Positions 8,478-17,572 of a DNA stretch of 64,000 bases are shown here, piece by piece. The notes under the pieces were generated by a model. That model was not told the DNA's origin. It saw nothing but the letters and a program-made list of their open reading frames with translations, and ran no database searches. Numbering within the stretch: position 1 is the first letter of the stretch; every line of letters begins with the position of its first letter. The position numbers and the translations under genes are program-made. The stretch lies in the NCBI GenBank assembly GCA_963851415.1, contig CAWKPF010000003.1:1922001-1986000 (forward strand), in the 5' to 3' direction. Origin of the DNA: CAWKPF01 sp963851415 (GTDB lineage Bacteria; Acidobacteriota; Thermoanaerobaculia; Multivoradales; Multivoraceae).

Positions 8478-9374
8478 ATGGCCCTCTCGACGTCGCTGAC
8501 CTCGTGGCTCGTCGCCACCGTCCTGCTCGCTGGCTCTTCTCCGCTGCCGCTCGAGACGGCCAGCATCGCGGCGCCAGCCAGCGGCCGACCGTCCGAGGGA
8601 CCGGAGACCGTGCCCTCGGACACTCCCTTCAACACGCTGACGCCGGTGATCGTTCCCGAACTGGCCGAATTCAGCTTCTTGCGGGGCGAGTACGACAGTC
8701 TGGGCGGCTTCCAGGAGTCCTACTACTACTACGAGGGGCGTATGTGGCAGCGCTGGGAAACGGACTTCCCGCAGGCCGACGAGAACTTCGTCTTCCGTCT
8801 CACCGAGCTGACCACGATCTCCGCGAATCTGCGCTCGGTAACCCATCGCCTCAGCGACCCGGAGATCTTCCGATTCCCGTTTCTCTACCTCTGCGACGTA
8901 GGTTGGATGGAACTGGACCCGAGCGAGACTGCCAACCTGCGCGCCTACCTCCTCAAGGGAGGATTCCTCTGGATCGACGACTTCTGGGGGGAGGGTGAGT
9001 GGTACAACCTCGAGCGCAACCTGCGCCGAGTCCTACCCGATCACAACTGGCGCGAGATTCCGGCCAGCCACGAGCTGTTCGACACGGTGTTCCCGCTCGA
9101 GGAGCCGCCCCAGATCCCCGCCCGCGACTTTGCCATCCGAGGATGGCCCCACGATCCTCCGGAGCTCCATCGCGCCCCCGCCACCGGACTCGACAAAGCC
9201 CACGTGCGCGGCTGGTTCGACGATCGGGACCGCCTCATGGTTCTCGCCACCCTCAACACGGATACCGGTGATGGCTGGGAACGAGAGGGCTATGGGGAAT
9301 GGTACTTCCAGACCTATTCCACCCAGGCGTATGCCCTCGGGGTGAACGTGGTCGTGCACGCCCTCTCGCATTAG
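8478..9374 (+). CDS. DUF4159 domain-containing exported protein (copy C)
   Basis: This 298-residue protein starts at ATG 8478, which gives a good signal peptide (about residues 1-33). The open frame extends upstream to 8046 but would overlap the coding part of the divergent gene. The DUF4159 hallmarks are LRAYLLKGGFLWIDDFW, RRVLPDHN, RLMVLATLNTDTGDGWER and GVNVVVHALSH. There is an insertion of about 20 residues before the RLMV segment compared with copies A and B. It is the only gene of the cluster on the plus strand, so it may be regulated independently or reciprocally. Confidence 0.8.
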   Translation: MALSTSLTSWLVATVLLAGSSPLPLETASIAAPASGRPSEGPETVPSDTPFNTLTPVIVPELAEFSFLRGEYDSLGGFQESYYYYEGRMWQRWETDFPQADENFVFRLTELTTISANLRSVTHRLSDPEIFRFPFLYLCDVGWMELDPSETANLRAYLLKGGFLWIDDFWGEGEWYNLERNLRRVLPDHNWREIPASHELFDTVFPLEEPPQIPARDFAIRGWPHDPPELHRAPATGLDKAHVRGWFDDRDRLMVLATLNTDTGDGWEREGYGEWYFQTYSTQAYALGVNVVVHALSH

Positions 9375-9498
9375 CGGGACGCATGGTACTCCCACGAGCC
9401 GGCCGGTCATTCTCCCCGTCAGTCCCCGAAGGGGAGTCCTCGCCAGCGCCCCGCGCGCTCGGATTCTCCGGGCAAACCTCGCCGGCGGCGGTGGCCGC

Positions 9499-10242
9499 TC
9501 AGGGTGGAGGCTCCAGGTCGGGCGGCTCGCTCTCCTCGACCGCCCGCGCGGCTCCCTCGGGCCTCTCCCAGACCTCCGGCAGCACTGCACGCCCGGAAAA
9601 GCTCTCGACCAGCATGAAGATGAGGTCGTTCTCGTCCGTGCCGAGCTGGCTGGTCAGGTCGGCGATCACGCGATCGAGCCCGCGCACCAGGGACACGAAA
9701 GAGAATCGCCACTCGCCCGCCTCGCGGACGAAGCGGTAGCCGAGGCCCTCGACCGGATTGACGCCGGTAGCGCCGGCTCCGGTCAGCGCCTGTCCGGTCG
9801 CGACATCCCCATCGACCGTCACCTCTCCCATCTCCAGCTGCACGATCGAGCCCTGCCCGATCCAGCCCGCTTCAACGGCCATCCGAATCAGGCCGCCGAG
9901 ATCGAGAACCTCCAGCTCTTCGAGCGGCACCTCGTGGCGCACGCTGACGATCAGCAGTCGCTCGATGAAGGAGCGCTCGCGCACCTCGGTCTCACTGCCC
10001 TCCAGAGCCAAGCGGCGCAACTCGCCCCAGTAGTCGAGCGTCGCCTGATCGACCAGATCGACCGCAGTGTCACCATCCCCCTCCAGCAGTGCTTGTTTGT
10101 AGGCGATGAAGACGTTGCGTACGGCCTCGACATCGTCGACCTGCTCCAGGGCCGCGACTGCAGAAGGGAACGCACAGACCGCGACGGCGAGCGCCCAGAC
10201 GAGGAGCGCACCTGCGAGGGCCGCGGACGGTCGCAGCCGCAT
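9499..10242 (-). CDS. Exported protein of unknown function (NTF2-like N-terminal region)
   Basis: This 247-residue protein has a signal peptide (about residues 1-30). The following segment (VRNVFIAYKQALLEGDGDTAVDLV) resembles the first helices of NTF2/SnoaL-like domains, often found in exported proteins of unknown role. The C-terminus is Pro/Glu-rich. The start at 10242 shares one base with the stop of the cysteine hydrolase gene (TGATG), so the two are translationally coupled. No enzyme motif is apparent. Confidence 0.65.
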   Translation of the reverse strand: MRLRPSAALAGALLVWALAVAVCAFPSAVAALEQVDDVEAVRNVFIAYKQALLEGDGDTAVDLVDQATLDYWGELRRLALEGSETEVRERSFIERLLIVSVRHEVPLEELEVLDLGGLIRMAVEAGWIGQGSIVQLEMGEVTVDGDVATGQALTGAGATGVNPVEGLGYRFVREAGEWRFSFVSLVRGLDRVIADLTSQLGTDENDLIFMLVESFSGRAVLPEVWERPEGAARAVEESEPPDLEPPP

Positions 10243-10850
10243 CAGGACAGCTGTCCCTCGCGAAGAAGTCGATTGACCGCCTTGAAGCTGGGATGATTCT
10301 TGTCGCGCGCCCACTCGAACGCCACCGACTCGTGGTTGGTCACGGTCGCCCCCCCTTGCTGCATGCGCTGCAGGGCCCACTCTCGGTACTCCTCGCCGCG
10401 CCCGCTGACACACTCCCAACAGAGATGCACCTCCGACCCCGCCCCAGACGCTCCCAGCACCCGAGGGTCGAGGAGTCCGAGCGTCGTCTGCATGACACAG
10501 ACATGGGCCTCGATGCCAGCCACGACCACCTGGCGGGGCCCGTTCGAGACGGGACGGAGCTGCTCGAGCGCCTCCAGGAAGAGAGGCTCTTCGCAGCACC
10601 CGAAACAATCCTTTTCGACCCGGCGCTTCTCCACCGGGAGCGCGTCGAACGCCTCGAGGATCCGCGGATGAGTCGGGCCGAGGCCGGCGGGGTACTGCTC
10701 GGTCAGTACCACCGGGACATCGAACAGGGACGCCAGATCCAGCAGCCGAAGGGTACCCTCGATCACCAGCCCAGAGCGATGGACCAGGTCCAACAACTTC
10801 CCCTGCAAATCGATGACGACGACGATACTGCGCTCCCGATCGAGAATCAC
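10242..10850 (-). CDS. Isochorismatase-family cysteine hydrolase
   Basis: This 202-residue protein starts at GTG 10850, preceded by a GGAG seven bases upstream. The isochorismatase-fold catalytic triad is visible: Asp14 (VVVIDLQGK), Lys80 (RVEKDCFGC) and Cys118 (GIEAHVCVMQT). The sequence resembles the YcaC/nicotinamidase-like branch; the substrate cannot be assigned. It lies 14 bases after the TPR lipoprotein gene and overlaps the next gene, so it is co-transcribed with both. Confidence 0.85.
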   Translation of the reverse strand: MILDRERSIVVVIDLQGKLLDLVHRSGLVIEGTLRLLDLASLFDVPVVLTEQYPAGLGPTHPRILEAFDALPVEKRRVEKDCFGCCEEPLFLEALEQLRPVSNGPRQVVVAGIEAHVCVMQTTLGLLDPRVLGASGAGSEVHLCWECVSGRGEEYREWALQRMQQGGATVTNHESVAFEWARDKNHPSFKAVNRLLREGQLS

Positions 10851-10864
10851 ACCGCGACTCCAGG

Positions 10865-12247
10865 TCAGGGCGATCCCGTGAGATCGAGGGTCCGACTGAT
10901 CATCTCGACCGCGTCGCTGCCGCTCATAGGAGCTCCCGGCAGACATTCCGCGGGCCCGGGAATCAGCATGCAGCGCGACGCGGTTTCACAAACGGTGTCG
11001 TCGCGAAGCGCGAGGTCGGTCGCGACACCGTCGAGGCAAGCCGGATCGCCGAGGAGACGACTGACCACCAGGAGCGCTCGCAGTGCGCCCCCGCGTCGCA
11101 TCGGGCCGTCGGGGTCGAAGTTCCGCAGCGTCGGGTCCTCGACGTCCATGACCCCCAGATTGAGCATCCGGATCGCCGCGTCGCGCTGAGGATGCTCGAG
11201 TACATCCGTAGCGATTCGTCCCGAGCCCACGCTCCCCGACCGCAAGCTCGGCACCGTCCAATAGAGCAGCGTCGCGAAGTCGCCTCGAGTCAGGAGCGCG
11301 CGCTCGGCCAACCGAGTGACCTCCGGGGGCATTCGCTCCATCCGAAAGCGAAAGGTCGCTTCCGAGAGGGCAGCCTCCAGGCTGGGGTCGGCGGGGTAGC
11401 GTTCCAGGAGCTCGCGATAGAGATCCACCCCCGTGCGCGCCTCGCCGTAGCGAACTTCCAGCTCGGCTCGGCGCTCCACGAGCTCGCGATCGTCGCGCCC
11501 CCGTTCCATCAATGCGCGAACCAGATCGAGCTCGGACATCCCGTCGCCGCGAGCTGCGGCCAGCAGTTGCTGCGCCTCGATCGTGACCGGATCTCCCGGC
11601 CTCCACTCCCCGAGCAGGGCCAGTTTGTCCACCGCCTCTTGGATGCGGTTCTGGGCAATGTCCTGCTCGAGTCCGAGGCGTACCGCCTGAACCGCCGAGT
11701 CCTCCAGCGCGTCAGCTCGACGAGCTGCGAAGCTGCTGGTGTCCGCGATCCCTCGGAAGGCCTGGTAGGCCCCGATGGGATCTGCCGATCGCTCGCTGCA
11801 GGCTCCCAGCAGCAGCTGACCCGCGACATAGCCGGGACGATCCGCCAGCGGCTCCTTCAAGGTGTCGATGACAGCGCCACAGCGTCCCTGAACGAAGTCG
11901 GTCTGCGCTCCGAGGACCAGGGCCGGGAGAAGTCGGGGATCACGCTCGAGCAGCACGTCCGACACGTCCCGAGAGACCTGGACCTCTCCGAACTCGGACA
12001 GCGCGCGATAGCCGCGTTGCAGCTCCATCCGAATCGGCGTCGACACGGCGACCGGCAACCCTTCCACCGGCGAAACCAGGTAGGATCGAACACTGGTCGG
12101 GGGTCCCACGTCTGGAGGAGCGGCACTGCTACCGCAGGCGCTGGAGATCAGGCAGATCGCCAGCAACGACGAGAGCAGGCTGAGCGTCGGGACCGACAGC
12201 GGCCCCGGCGACGACGGAACAGGTTCCGGACGGCGGAAGACAGACAT
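10865..12247 (-). CDS. TPR-like lipoprotein of unknown function
   Basis: This 460-residue protein has a hydrophobic N-terminal segment ending in a lipobox (ISSAC, Cys about 38), so it should be lipid-anchored. The rest is helix-rich with TPR-like stretches (Ala/Leu/Tyr pattern at about 90-330) and a Cys-containing C-terminus. It probably mediates protein interaction in the periplasm. It is followed closely by the cysteine hydrolase gene. Confidence 0.7.
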   Translation of the reverse strand: MSVFRRPEPVPSSPGPLSVPTLSLLSSLLAICLISSACGSSAAPPDVGPPTSVRSYLVSPVEGLPVAVSTPIRMELQRGYRALSEFGEVQVSRDVSDVLLERDPRLLPALVLGAQTDFVQGRCGAVIDTLKEPLADRPGYVAGQLLLGACSERSADPIGAYQAFRGIADTSSFAARRADALEDSAVQAVRLGLEQDIAQNRIQEAVDKLALLGEWRPGDPVTIEAQQLLAAARGDGMSELDLVRALMERGRDDRELVERRAELEVRYGEARTGVDLYRELLERYPADPSLEAALSEATFRFRMERMPPEVTRLAERALLTRGDFATLLYWTVPSLRSGSVGSGRIATDVLEHPQRDAAIRMLNLGVMDVEDPTLRNFDPDGPMRRGGALRALLVVSRLLGDPACLDGVATDLALRDDTVCETASRCMLIPGPAECLPGAPMSGSDAVEMISRTLDLTGSP

Positions 12248-12351
12248 ATTGGAACTGGACTCTGGGAGTGGGTGTGTCGGCCGCGTCGGCCCGGACGGTC
12301 CATGGCCCCACGACGCTGAGGCCGAAGTCTACGACCCCGAGAGCCCTGCTG

Positions 12352-12564
12352 TCACTTCGCCGCCTGATAGATCGCGGCCACGGCGTGCTTGTAGATCAGC
12401 ATCTCGAGGCCATCCTCGAGCTCCAGCACGATGGCGAACCGGTCGAACCGTTTCAGGCGCCCAACGAGCTGGCGACCGGTGGTCAGCTCGACGTGGAGAA
12501 TGGTGGCCTCCTTCAGGTTCTGAAAGAGAAACCCATCCTGGATGTTGATGTTGTGCTTGCTCAC
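12352..12564 (-). CDS. hfq: RNA chaperone Hfq
   Basis: This 70-residue protein contains the Sm1 motif (about residues 8-45, with LKEATILHVELTTGRQLVGRLKRFDRF) and the Sm2 YKHAV motif (about 58-62), the standard Hfq core without a C-terminal extension. It forms hexamers that pair small RNAs with mRNAs. The start is GTG at 12564, sharing one base with the TAG stop of miaA. miaA-hfq adjacency is widely conserved in proteobacteria and relatives. Confidence 0.95.
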   Translation of the reverse strand: MSKHNINIQDGFLFQNLKEATILHVELTTGRQLVGRLKRFDRFAIVLELEDGLEMLIYKHAVAAIYQAAK

Positions 12565-13538
12565 TAGCTCCCCCTACCCAAACGAGAAAAGAGTTCAATC
12601 ATCTCGGGAAGCGCTGACAGCGCCCTCTCGGCACGAAACCAGTGCACGTCCCTCTCTCTACGAAACCAGGTCTCCTGCCGTTTTGCGTATCGTCGTGTCT
12701 CTCGGATCGTGGACTCGACCGCGGCTTCGAGCGCCGATTCTCCACGAACCACACTGATCAACTGACGGTAGCCAATCGCTTGAAAAGCCGGCGGAAGCCT
12801 CTCCGTCTCGGCCTCCTCGCCCCCTGGGCCGAGCAGCGCCTCGACTTCTTCCAGCCAACCTCGATCGATCATCTGACGAACGCGAAATCGAAGGTTATCG
12901 TACAGGATGCTTCGCGGGACCGTCAATCCGATTCGTAGCGCTGCAATCCCAGAGTATTCGGGCTCCTGCGCCTGCCACCATCCCAGTGTGCGCCCGGTTG
13001 CCTGCCGCACCTCGAGGGCCCTCAGGACCCGCTGAGTGTCTCCGACGGAAAGGCGAGCGGCCCCTTCCGGATCGACCTCGCGCAGCTCGGAGAGCAGCAC
13101 AGCCAGCCCTTCCTCCCTCAGGCGCGTGCGAAGTCGAGCGCGGATCTCGAGGGGGATCGCGGGCACGGGTGCCAGCCCCTCCAGGAGGGCTCGCTGGTAG
13201 AGACCACTTCCGCCGACCACCAACGGCACTCGGCCTCGCGAGCGGATGTCGGCGATCGCCTGCCGAGCGAGGCGAGCGAACTCCCCCGCCGAGTACGGCT
13301 CCGTCGCATCGAGCACGTCGACCAGGTGGTGCCGGATCCGGGCTCGTTCGTCGGAGCTCGGCTTTGCAGTACCGATATCGAGCCCCCGATAGACCTGGAG
13401 GGCGTCCGCGTTGATGACTTCCCCGCCGATGCGCTGCCCCAACTCCACGGCCAGAGCACTCTTGCCCGTCCCTGTCGCTCCCACGATCGAGATCACTCTT
13501 GCGGAGTCCTCGATCTCTCGCGGGCTGCTGCCAATCAT
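12564..13538 (-). CDS. miaA: tRNA dimethylallyltransferase MiaA
   Basis: This 324-residue enzyme adds a dimethylallyl group to A37 of tRNAs reading UNN codons. Walker A-like GATGTGKS occupies residues 20-27; INADALQVYRGLDIGTAK follows, then LVVGGSGLY and a C-terminal region with RRYAKRQETWFR, all family hallmarks. Length is normal. It sits between comEC (30-base gap) and hfq (one-base overlap). Confidence 0.95.
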   Translation of the reverse strand: MIGSSPREIEDSARVISIVGATGTGKSALAVELGQRIGGEVINADALQVYRGLDIGTAKPSSDERARIRHHLVDVLDATEPYSAGEFARLARQAIADIRSRGRVPLVVGGSGLYQRALLEGLAPVPAIPLEIRARLRTRLREEGLAVLLSELREVDPEGAARLSVGDTQRVLRALEVRQATGRTLGWWQAQEPEYSGIAALRIGLTVPRSILYDNLRFRVRQMIDRGWLEEVEALLGPGGEEAETERLPPAFQAIGYRQLISVVRGESALEAAVESTIRETRRYAKRQETWFRRERDVHWFRAERALSALPEMIELFSRLGRGS

Positions 13539-13568
13539 TGGCCCAGTCTACGCTGCCGAGCCGGTGGA

Positions 13569-15920
13569 TCAGCGACGGCCGACGACCGAGATCCGGAGTG
13601 GAGCGTCGCGCTCGAGAGCGATTCGAACGCGGCCGTGCCGATCTGTTCGCAGCACCGGAGCGCCGCGCACCGAGAGCCGCTCGAGGACCCGCGGACTCGG
13701 ATGCCCATAGCGATTGGCCACTCCCGCAGAGACCAGGGCGAGACGCGGCGATACGGCGTTCAGCCACGCCGGCAGGGTCGACGTCTTGCTTCCGTGGTGC
13801 GCCACCTTCAAGATGTCCGAGCTCAGGTCGGCCCGGCCCGCAATCAGCTCTCGCTCGATTCTCGCCGTGATATCGCCGGTGAACAGGAGCCGGTGGCTCC
13901 CGGTCTTCACCGCCAGGACCACCGAGCCGTCGTTGCCCGAGCGCTCCGCTCCTGCCGGGGCGAGAACTTCGAGGCTCAGGCTGCCGATCTCTGCCCTGCG
14001 ACCTCGCTGGATCGGCTCGAGACGGTCGCCGGCTCGTGCCGACAGGCCTCGGCCGCAGGGTCGGTCCAACTCTCCGGCTCCGAGCCACACGGCCCTCACC
14101 GGTATATAGCTGAGCAACTGTGTGGCTCCACGACAGTGGTCGGTGTCCCCATGAGTGACCAGCAGAAGGTCGATTCGACGAACCTCGAGGCGAGCAAGGG
14201 CGGGTATCAACACCGAGCGTGCAAGATCCCCACGGCGCCAGCCGCCCCCATCGATCAGGACCGCGGCCTCCCCGTCACGAAGAAGAAACGCCTCTCCCTG
14301 GCCGACATCGAGCATGAACAACTCGACCTCTTCTCTCGGCGCTCCTGAAGGGATCGCCATCCACAACGCGAAGACCAGCCCCGAAATCGCCAGACGACCT
14401 CTCGCTCCCGCACCTCGAGGAACCACCCACGGTGCGAGCACCAGAACACCGAGCCAGATCACGGGGTCACGTGGGTCCAGCGGTAGGCCGAACCAGGGCA
14501 CGGGCGGCAATCGTGAGCTCCAATCGAATGGCAGGACCAGTGAGTCGAGCAGGGGTGCGAACCCGTCGATGCCATTCCCGAGGACCAACGCGACACCGGC
14601 GACACCCATGACCACGGCGAGCGTCACCGCCGTCCAGGGCACGATCATCAGATTCAGCAGGGTCGCTCCGGGAGCAAACCATGAGAATGTCCAGAGCGAG
14701 AAGGGCAACGTCCCGATCTGCGCCGCGACCGAGACCGCGACGCCGCTCAGCGCCCCGTGTTCGAGGGCACGCCACGGCGAGACCGCTTTCCACGGTCGCT
14801 CGAGGGCTCGACGAATCGGGCCGGACAGGAGCACGATTGCCGCGCTGGCGGCGAAGGTCAGCTGCAGGGCGAGATCCTCGACCGACGAGGGCTCCAAGAC
14901 GACCAATCCTGCCAGGACCGCCGCGAGTGAGTTGAGCGCGCACGCCGGACGCGAGACGACCCCGGCCAGCAGGAGTACCAGCACCACCGCCGACACGCGA
15001 CAAAGCGCCGGTCGCCCACCGGCCAGACACAAATAGAGCAAGGGGACCGGTGTGGCCAACAAGAGCCTGAGCAACGGCGGACACTCGCCCAGCGATCTGA
15101 GGAGCGGCACCAGGAGAAGCCCGACGTGCAGGCCCGAAACCGCCAGCACATGCCCGAGCCCGAGTCGATAGAGGGACGACCGCAGCTCCTCGTCGAGATG
15201 GCTGGCATCTCCGAACAGGAGTGCCTCGACCAGGGCCACGCCGGGAGTGTCGCCGGATGCGCCTTCCCCGTCGAGCCTCAGACGATGGCGAGTCCAGGAA
15301 CGGAGCCGGAGCGGCAAGGGCACGCGAGAATCGTCCACTTCGACCAGTCGGGCGCTCTTGATCAGCCAGCGATAGCGAGCCGGGAGATCCGGCTGGTCAT
15401 TCGCGGCTGGCTCCCCGCGCGCCAGGTACCCGCGCGCCCGCAGCCGCACTCCGGCGGGGGGAGGGCTGGTGCCGCCCACCGAGACCGGAGCTCGAAGGGC
15501 GAGGCTCTTGACTTGGAGGCCCTGGCGCAGACGCGTCGAGTGCCCTCGCGCTTCCCAGCCCCACTCGGTCTCCTGCCAGGGGCCACGAATTGCCAGGACG
15601 ACGGCAACGGGGCGTGCCGAATCGAATCCGTCGAGCTGTCGCAAGGGCAGTACCCAGACCAAAGCGCCATGAAGCACGCCGGCCGCCGTGGCAGCGAGTA
15701 CGACTCCCGCCCGGCTCCGCCAGGAGAGCCCCAGAGTCACGCACAACGAGAGCGCAGCGATCGGGACGTGGCTCATCTGACGAGACAGGCAAACACCGAG
15801 AACGAAGCCCATGCACGGCGCCGCGAGCGGGGCGTTGGCCACCACTCCCGAGACGTTGCGCAGGGCTGCCGAGGGCGCTCGAGAGCGACGAGTCGATCGA
15901 AGCGGCAGAGATTCGGCCAC
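13569..15920 (-). CDS. comEC: ComEC/Rec2 DNA-internalisation channel protein
   Basis: This 783-residue polytopic protein has an N-terminal DUF4131/OB-like region, a central competence domain with multiple helices (GLGHVLAVSGLHVGLL is the typical signature) and a C-terminal metallo-beta-lactamase-like domain (LMLDVGQGEAFLLRDG, VTHGDTDHCRGA). It transports single-stranded DNA across the inner membrane and implies natural transformation capacity. No other competence gene is in the window. Confidence 0.9.
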   Translation of the reverse strand: MAESLPLRSTRRSRAPSAALRNVSGVVANAPLAAPCMGFVLGVCLSRQMSHVPIAALSLCVTLGLSWRSRAGVVLAATAAGVLHGALVWVLPLRQLDGFDSARPVAVVLAIRGPWQETEWGWEARGHSTRLRQGLQVKSLALRAPVSVGGTSPPPAGVRLRARGYLARGEPAANDQPDLPARYRWLIKSARLVEVDDSRVPLPLRLRSWTRHRLRLDGEGASGDTPGVALVEALLFGDASHLDEELRSSLYRLGLGHVLAVSGLHVGLLLVPLLRSLGECPPLLRLLLATPVPLLYLCLAGGRPALCRVSAVVLVLLLAGVVSRPACALNSLAAVLAGLVVLEPSSVEDLALQLTFAASAAIVLLSGPIRRALERPWKAVSPWRALEHGALSGVAVSVAAQIGTLPFSLWTFSWFAPGATLLNLMIVPWTAVTLAVVMGVAGVALVLGNGIDGFAPLLDSLVLPFDWSSRLPPVPWFGLPLDPRDPVIWLGVLVLAPWVVPRGAGARGRLAISGLVFALWMAIPSGAPREEVELFMLDVGQGEAFLLRDGEAAVLIDGGGWRRGDLARSVLIPALARLEVRRIDLLLVTHGDTDHCRGATQLLSYIPVRAVWLGAGELDRPCGRGLSARAGDRLEPIQRGRRAEIGSLSLEVLAPAGAERSGNDGSVVLAVKTGSHRLLFTGDITARIERELIAGRADLSSDILKVAHHGSKTSTLPAWLNAVSPRLALVSAGVANRYGHPSPRVLERLSVRGAPVLRTDRHGRVRIALERDAPLRISVVGRR

Positions 15921-15992
15921 AGGTGAGTGCCTCCCACTCGCTTCAGACGCACCCCCCGCCGGGCTGCTGTCAATCGGCGCCGAGACCGAGGC

Positions 15993-16703
15993 TCAGTTCT
16001 CGGCCTCGGCCGCACTCGAGAACAGACTCAGCACTGGCAGATCGAGCTCTCGGTGTAGCCAGCGCGAGCGAAGCTGGCGACTCACCTGCTCCCGCTCGCC
16101 CTCCTCGAGCCTCGGCGCGACCCGTCTCATGCCGCGCTCGACGTCCGCATCCAGCCCCTCTCTTCGAGCCGGCTCGAGAGATTTCGCCAAGCTCTCGATC
16201 AACTCCTCGTCCACTCGCGCCAGGGCGTTCTCGACCACCTCGGCGTCCCCCGCGAGAGCCCGAATCCGCTCACCCCAGTCCTGGTGTTCCTGGGGCAGTG
16301 CGCGCTCCACGGCCCGAGCGAGCCTCTCCAGTCGCAGGGGAACATCCATCGCCCCCTCGCCGCTCTCTCCCGCGCCTGAACTCGACGAGCTCGAAGTCCT
16401 CAAGCCCGGCGCCTGCAGCTCCTCCACTTGCCGAAACGCTTCGTCCACTGCCGAGGCGCAGTAGGACAGACTGTGCACTCGCGCATCGATATCTCGCGCC
16501 CGGCGCCGCTCGAAGAGGTCTCGAAGCGCCTCTTCCACGATTCCGAGCGGGACCCCTCGCTCGTACCAGCCACGGGCGACCTGCCAGTCTTTGGGCGAGA
16601 GCAACAGCGGCGCCCCCCGGAGCTCGATGAAAACGTCCTCGATCCGGCGAAAGTAGCGCTGCGCCTCAGAGGACTCGAAATCCGCTCGCTTCTCGCCGCT
16701 CAC
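15993..16703 (-). CDS. Conserved protein of unknown function
   Basis: This 236-residue soluble, highly charged, helix-rich protein opens with YFRRIEDVFIELRG and LLLSPKDWQVARGWYERGVPL, then has a Ser/Gly-rich linker (about 125-140). It is probably a conserved family of unknown role. The GTG start is in a GTGA overlap with the birA stop, so it is coupled to birA. No signal peptide or catalytic motif was seen. Confidence 0.7.
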   Translation of the reverse strand: MSGEKRADFESSEAQRYFRRIEDVFIELRGAPLLLSPKDWQVARGWYERGVPLGIVEEALRDLFERRRARDIDARVHSLSYCASAVDEAFRQVEELQAPGLRTSSSSSSGAGESGEGAMDVPLRLERLARAVERALPQEHQDWGERIRALAGDAEVVENALARVDEELIESLAKSLEPARREGLDADVERGMRRVAPRLEEGEREQVSRQLRSRWLHRELDLPVLSLFSSAAEAEN

Positions 16704-17509
16704 GATTCGCGTCTCGAGGACCCACCGCTCCTCTCCAACATCTCACCAGAACCGATGTGGCGCTCCCCGTCGCGAGTCTCGAGCACCACCCATCCCCGCT
16801 CATCGAGGCCGACGAAACTCCCTTCGACGGTTTCACCTCCGACCTTGAAACGCAGACGATCCCCGACGCGATGGAGACAACGTTGGCGATATCTCTCGAC
16901 GGTCTCCGCCACGCTTCTCCAGCCCTCGACGTCACCCTGCACCTCCGCAGCCAGATCCAGAATCAGGCGAGGCAACTCGGGCAGCGGCTCTGACGCGATC
17001 TCCCGCATCGACACGGCATTCTCGGGTGCGCCAGCACCCTCCCCGAGACAACGGTTGACTCCGAAGCCGATCACGGCGACGGGCTTGCTCTCCCCGCCCG
17101 TCACGGTCTCGATCAGGATGCCGCCCAGTTTCCGACCGGCAGCAATGAGGTCGTTGGGCCACTTGAGCGCGACCCCCTCACAACCGTGACGGGTGAGGCA
17201 ACTCGCCAACGCCGTGCCCGTGAGCATCGGGAGCGACTGGAGGCACTCGGCTTCGGTGATCTCGAGCAGCAGGGTGGCGTAGACACCTTGCCCGCCGGGG
17301 CTGGACCAGGAGCGCCCCTGGCGCCCCCTGCCGGCCGTCTGCTCCCAGGCCACCACGACACTCGGAAAAATCCGCGTACCGTCCCGTTGCAGCTCTTCCA
17401 CCAGCCGACGGCCGACCGCATTCGTCGAGCCCACCGACTGGAACACCAGAAGATTGTCCTGGCGGCGCTGCAAGTCGACGATCCGATTCCGAAACCCGTC
17501 CCATTCCAT
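16700..17509 (-). CDS. birA: Biotin-[acetyl-CoA-carboxylase] ligase
   Basis: This 269-residue enzyme activates biotin with ATP and attaches it to biotin carboxyl-carrier proteins. It shows the biotin-binding QTAGRGRQGRSW motif (about residues 57-68), LKWPNDLI and the C-terminal SH3-like domain (about 210-262). The N-terminal HTH repressor domain of E. coli BirA is absent, so it is monofunctional (class I). Confidence 0.93.
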   Translation of the reverse strand: MEWDGFRNRIVDLQRRQDNLLVFQSVGSTNAVGRRLVEELQRDGTRIFPSVVVAWEQTAGRGRQGRSWSSPGGQGVYATLLLEITEAECLQSLPMLTGTALASCLTRHGCEGVALKWPNDLIAAGRKLGGILIETVTGGESKPVAVIGFGVNRCLGEGAGAPENAVSMREIASEPLPELPRLILDLAAEVQGDVEGWRSVAETVERYRQRCLHRVGDRLRFKVGGETVEGSFVGLDERGWVVLETRDGERHIGSGEMLERSGGSSRRES

Positions 17510-17572
17510 TGCGTCAGTGTACCGCCTCGACCAACAGCCGGTGACCCGGGACCGCGCCGTGCGCGAGACGCA

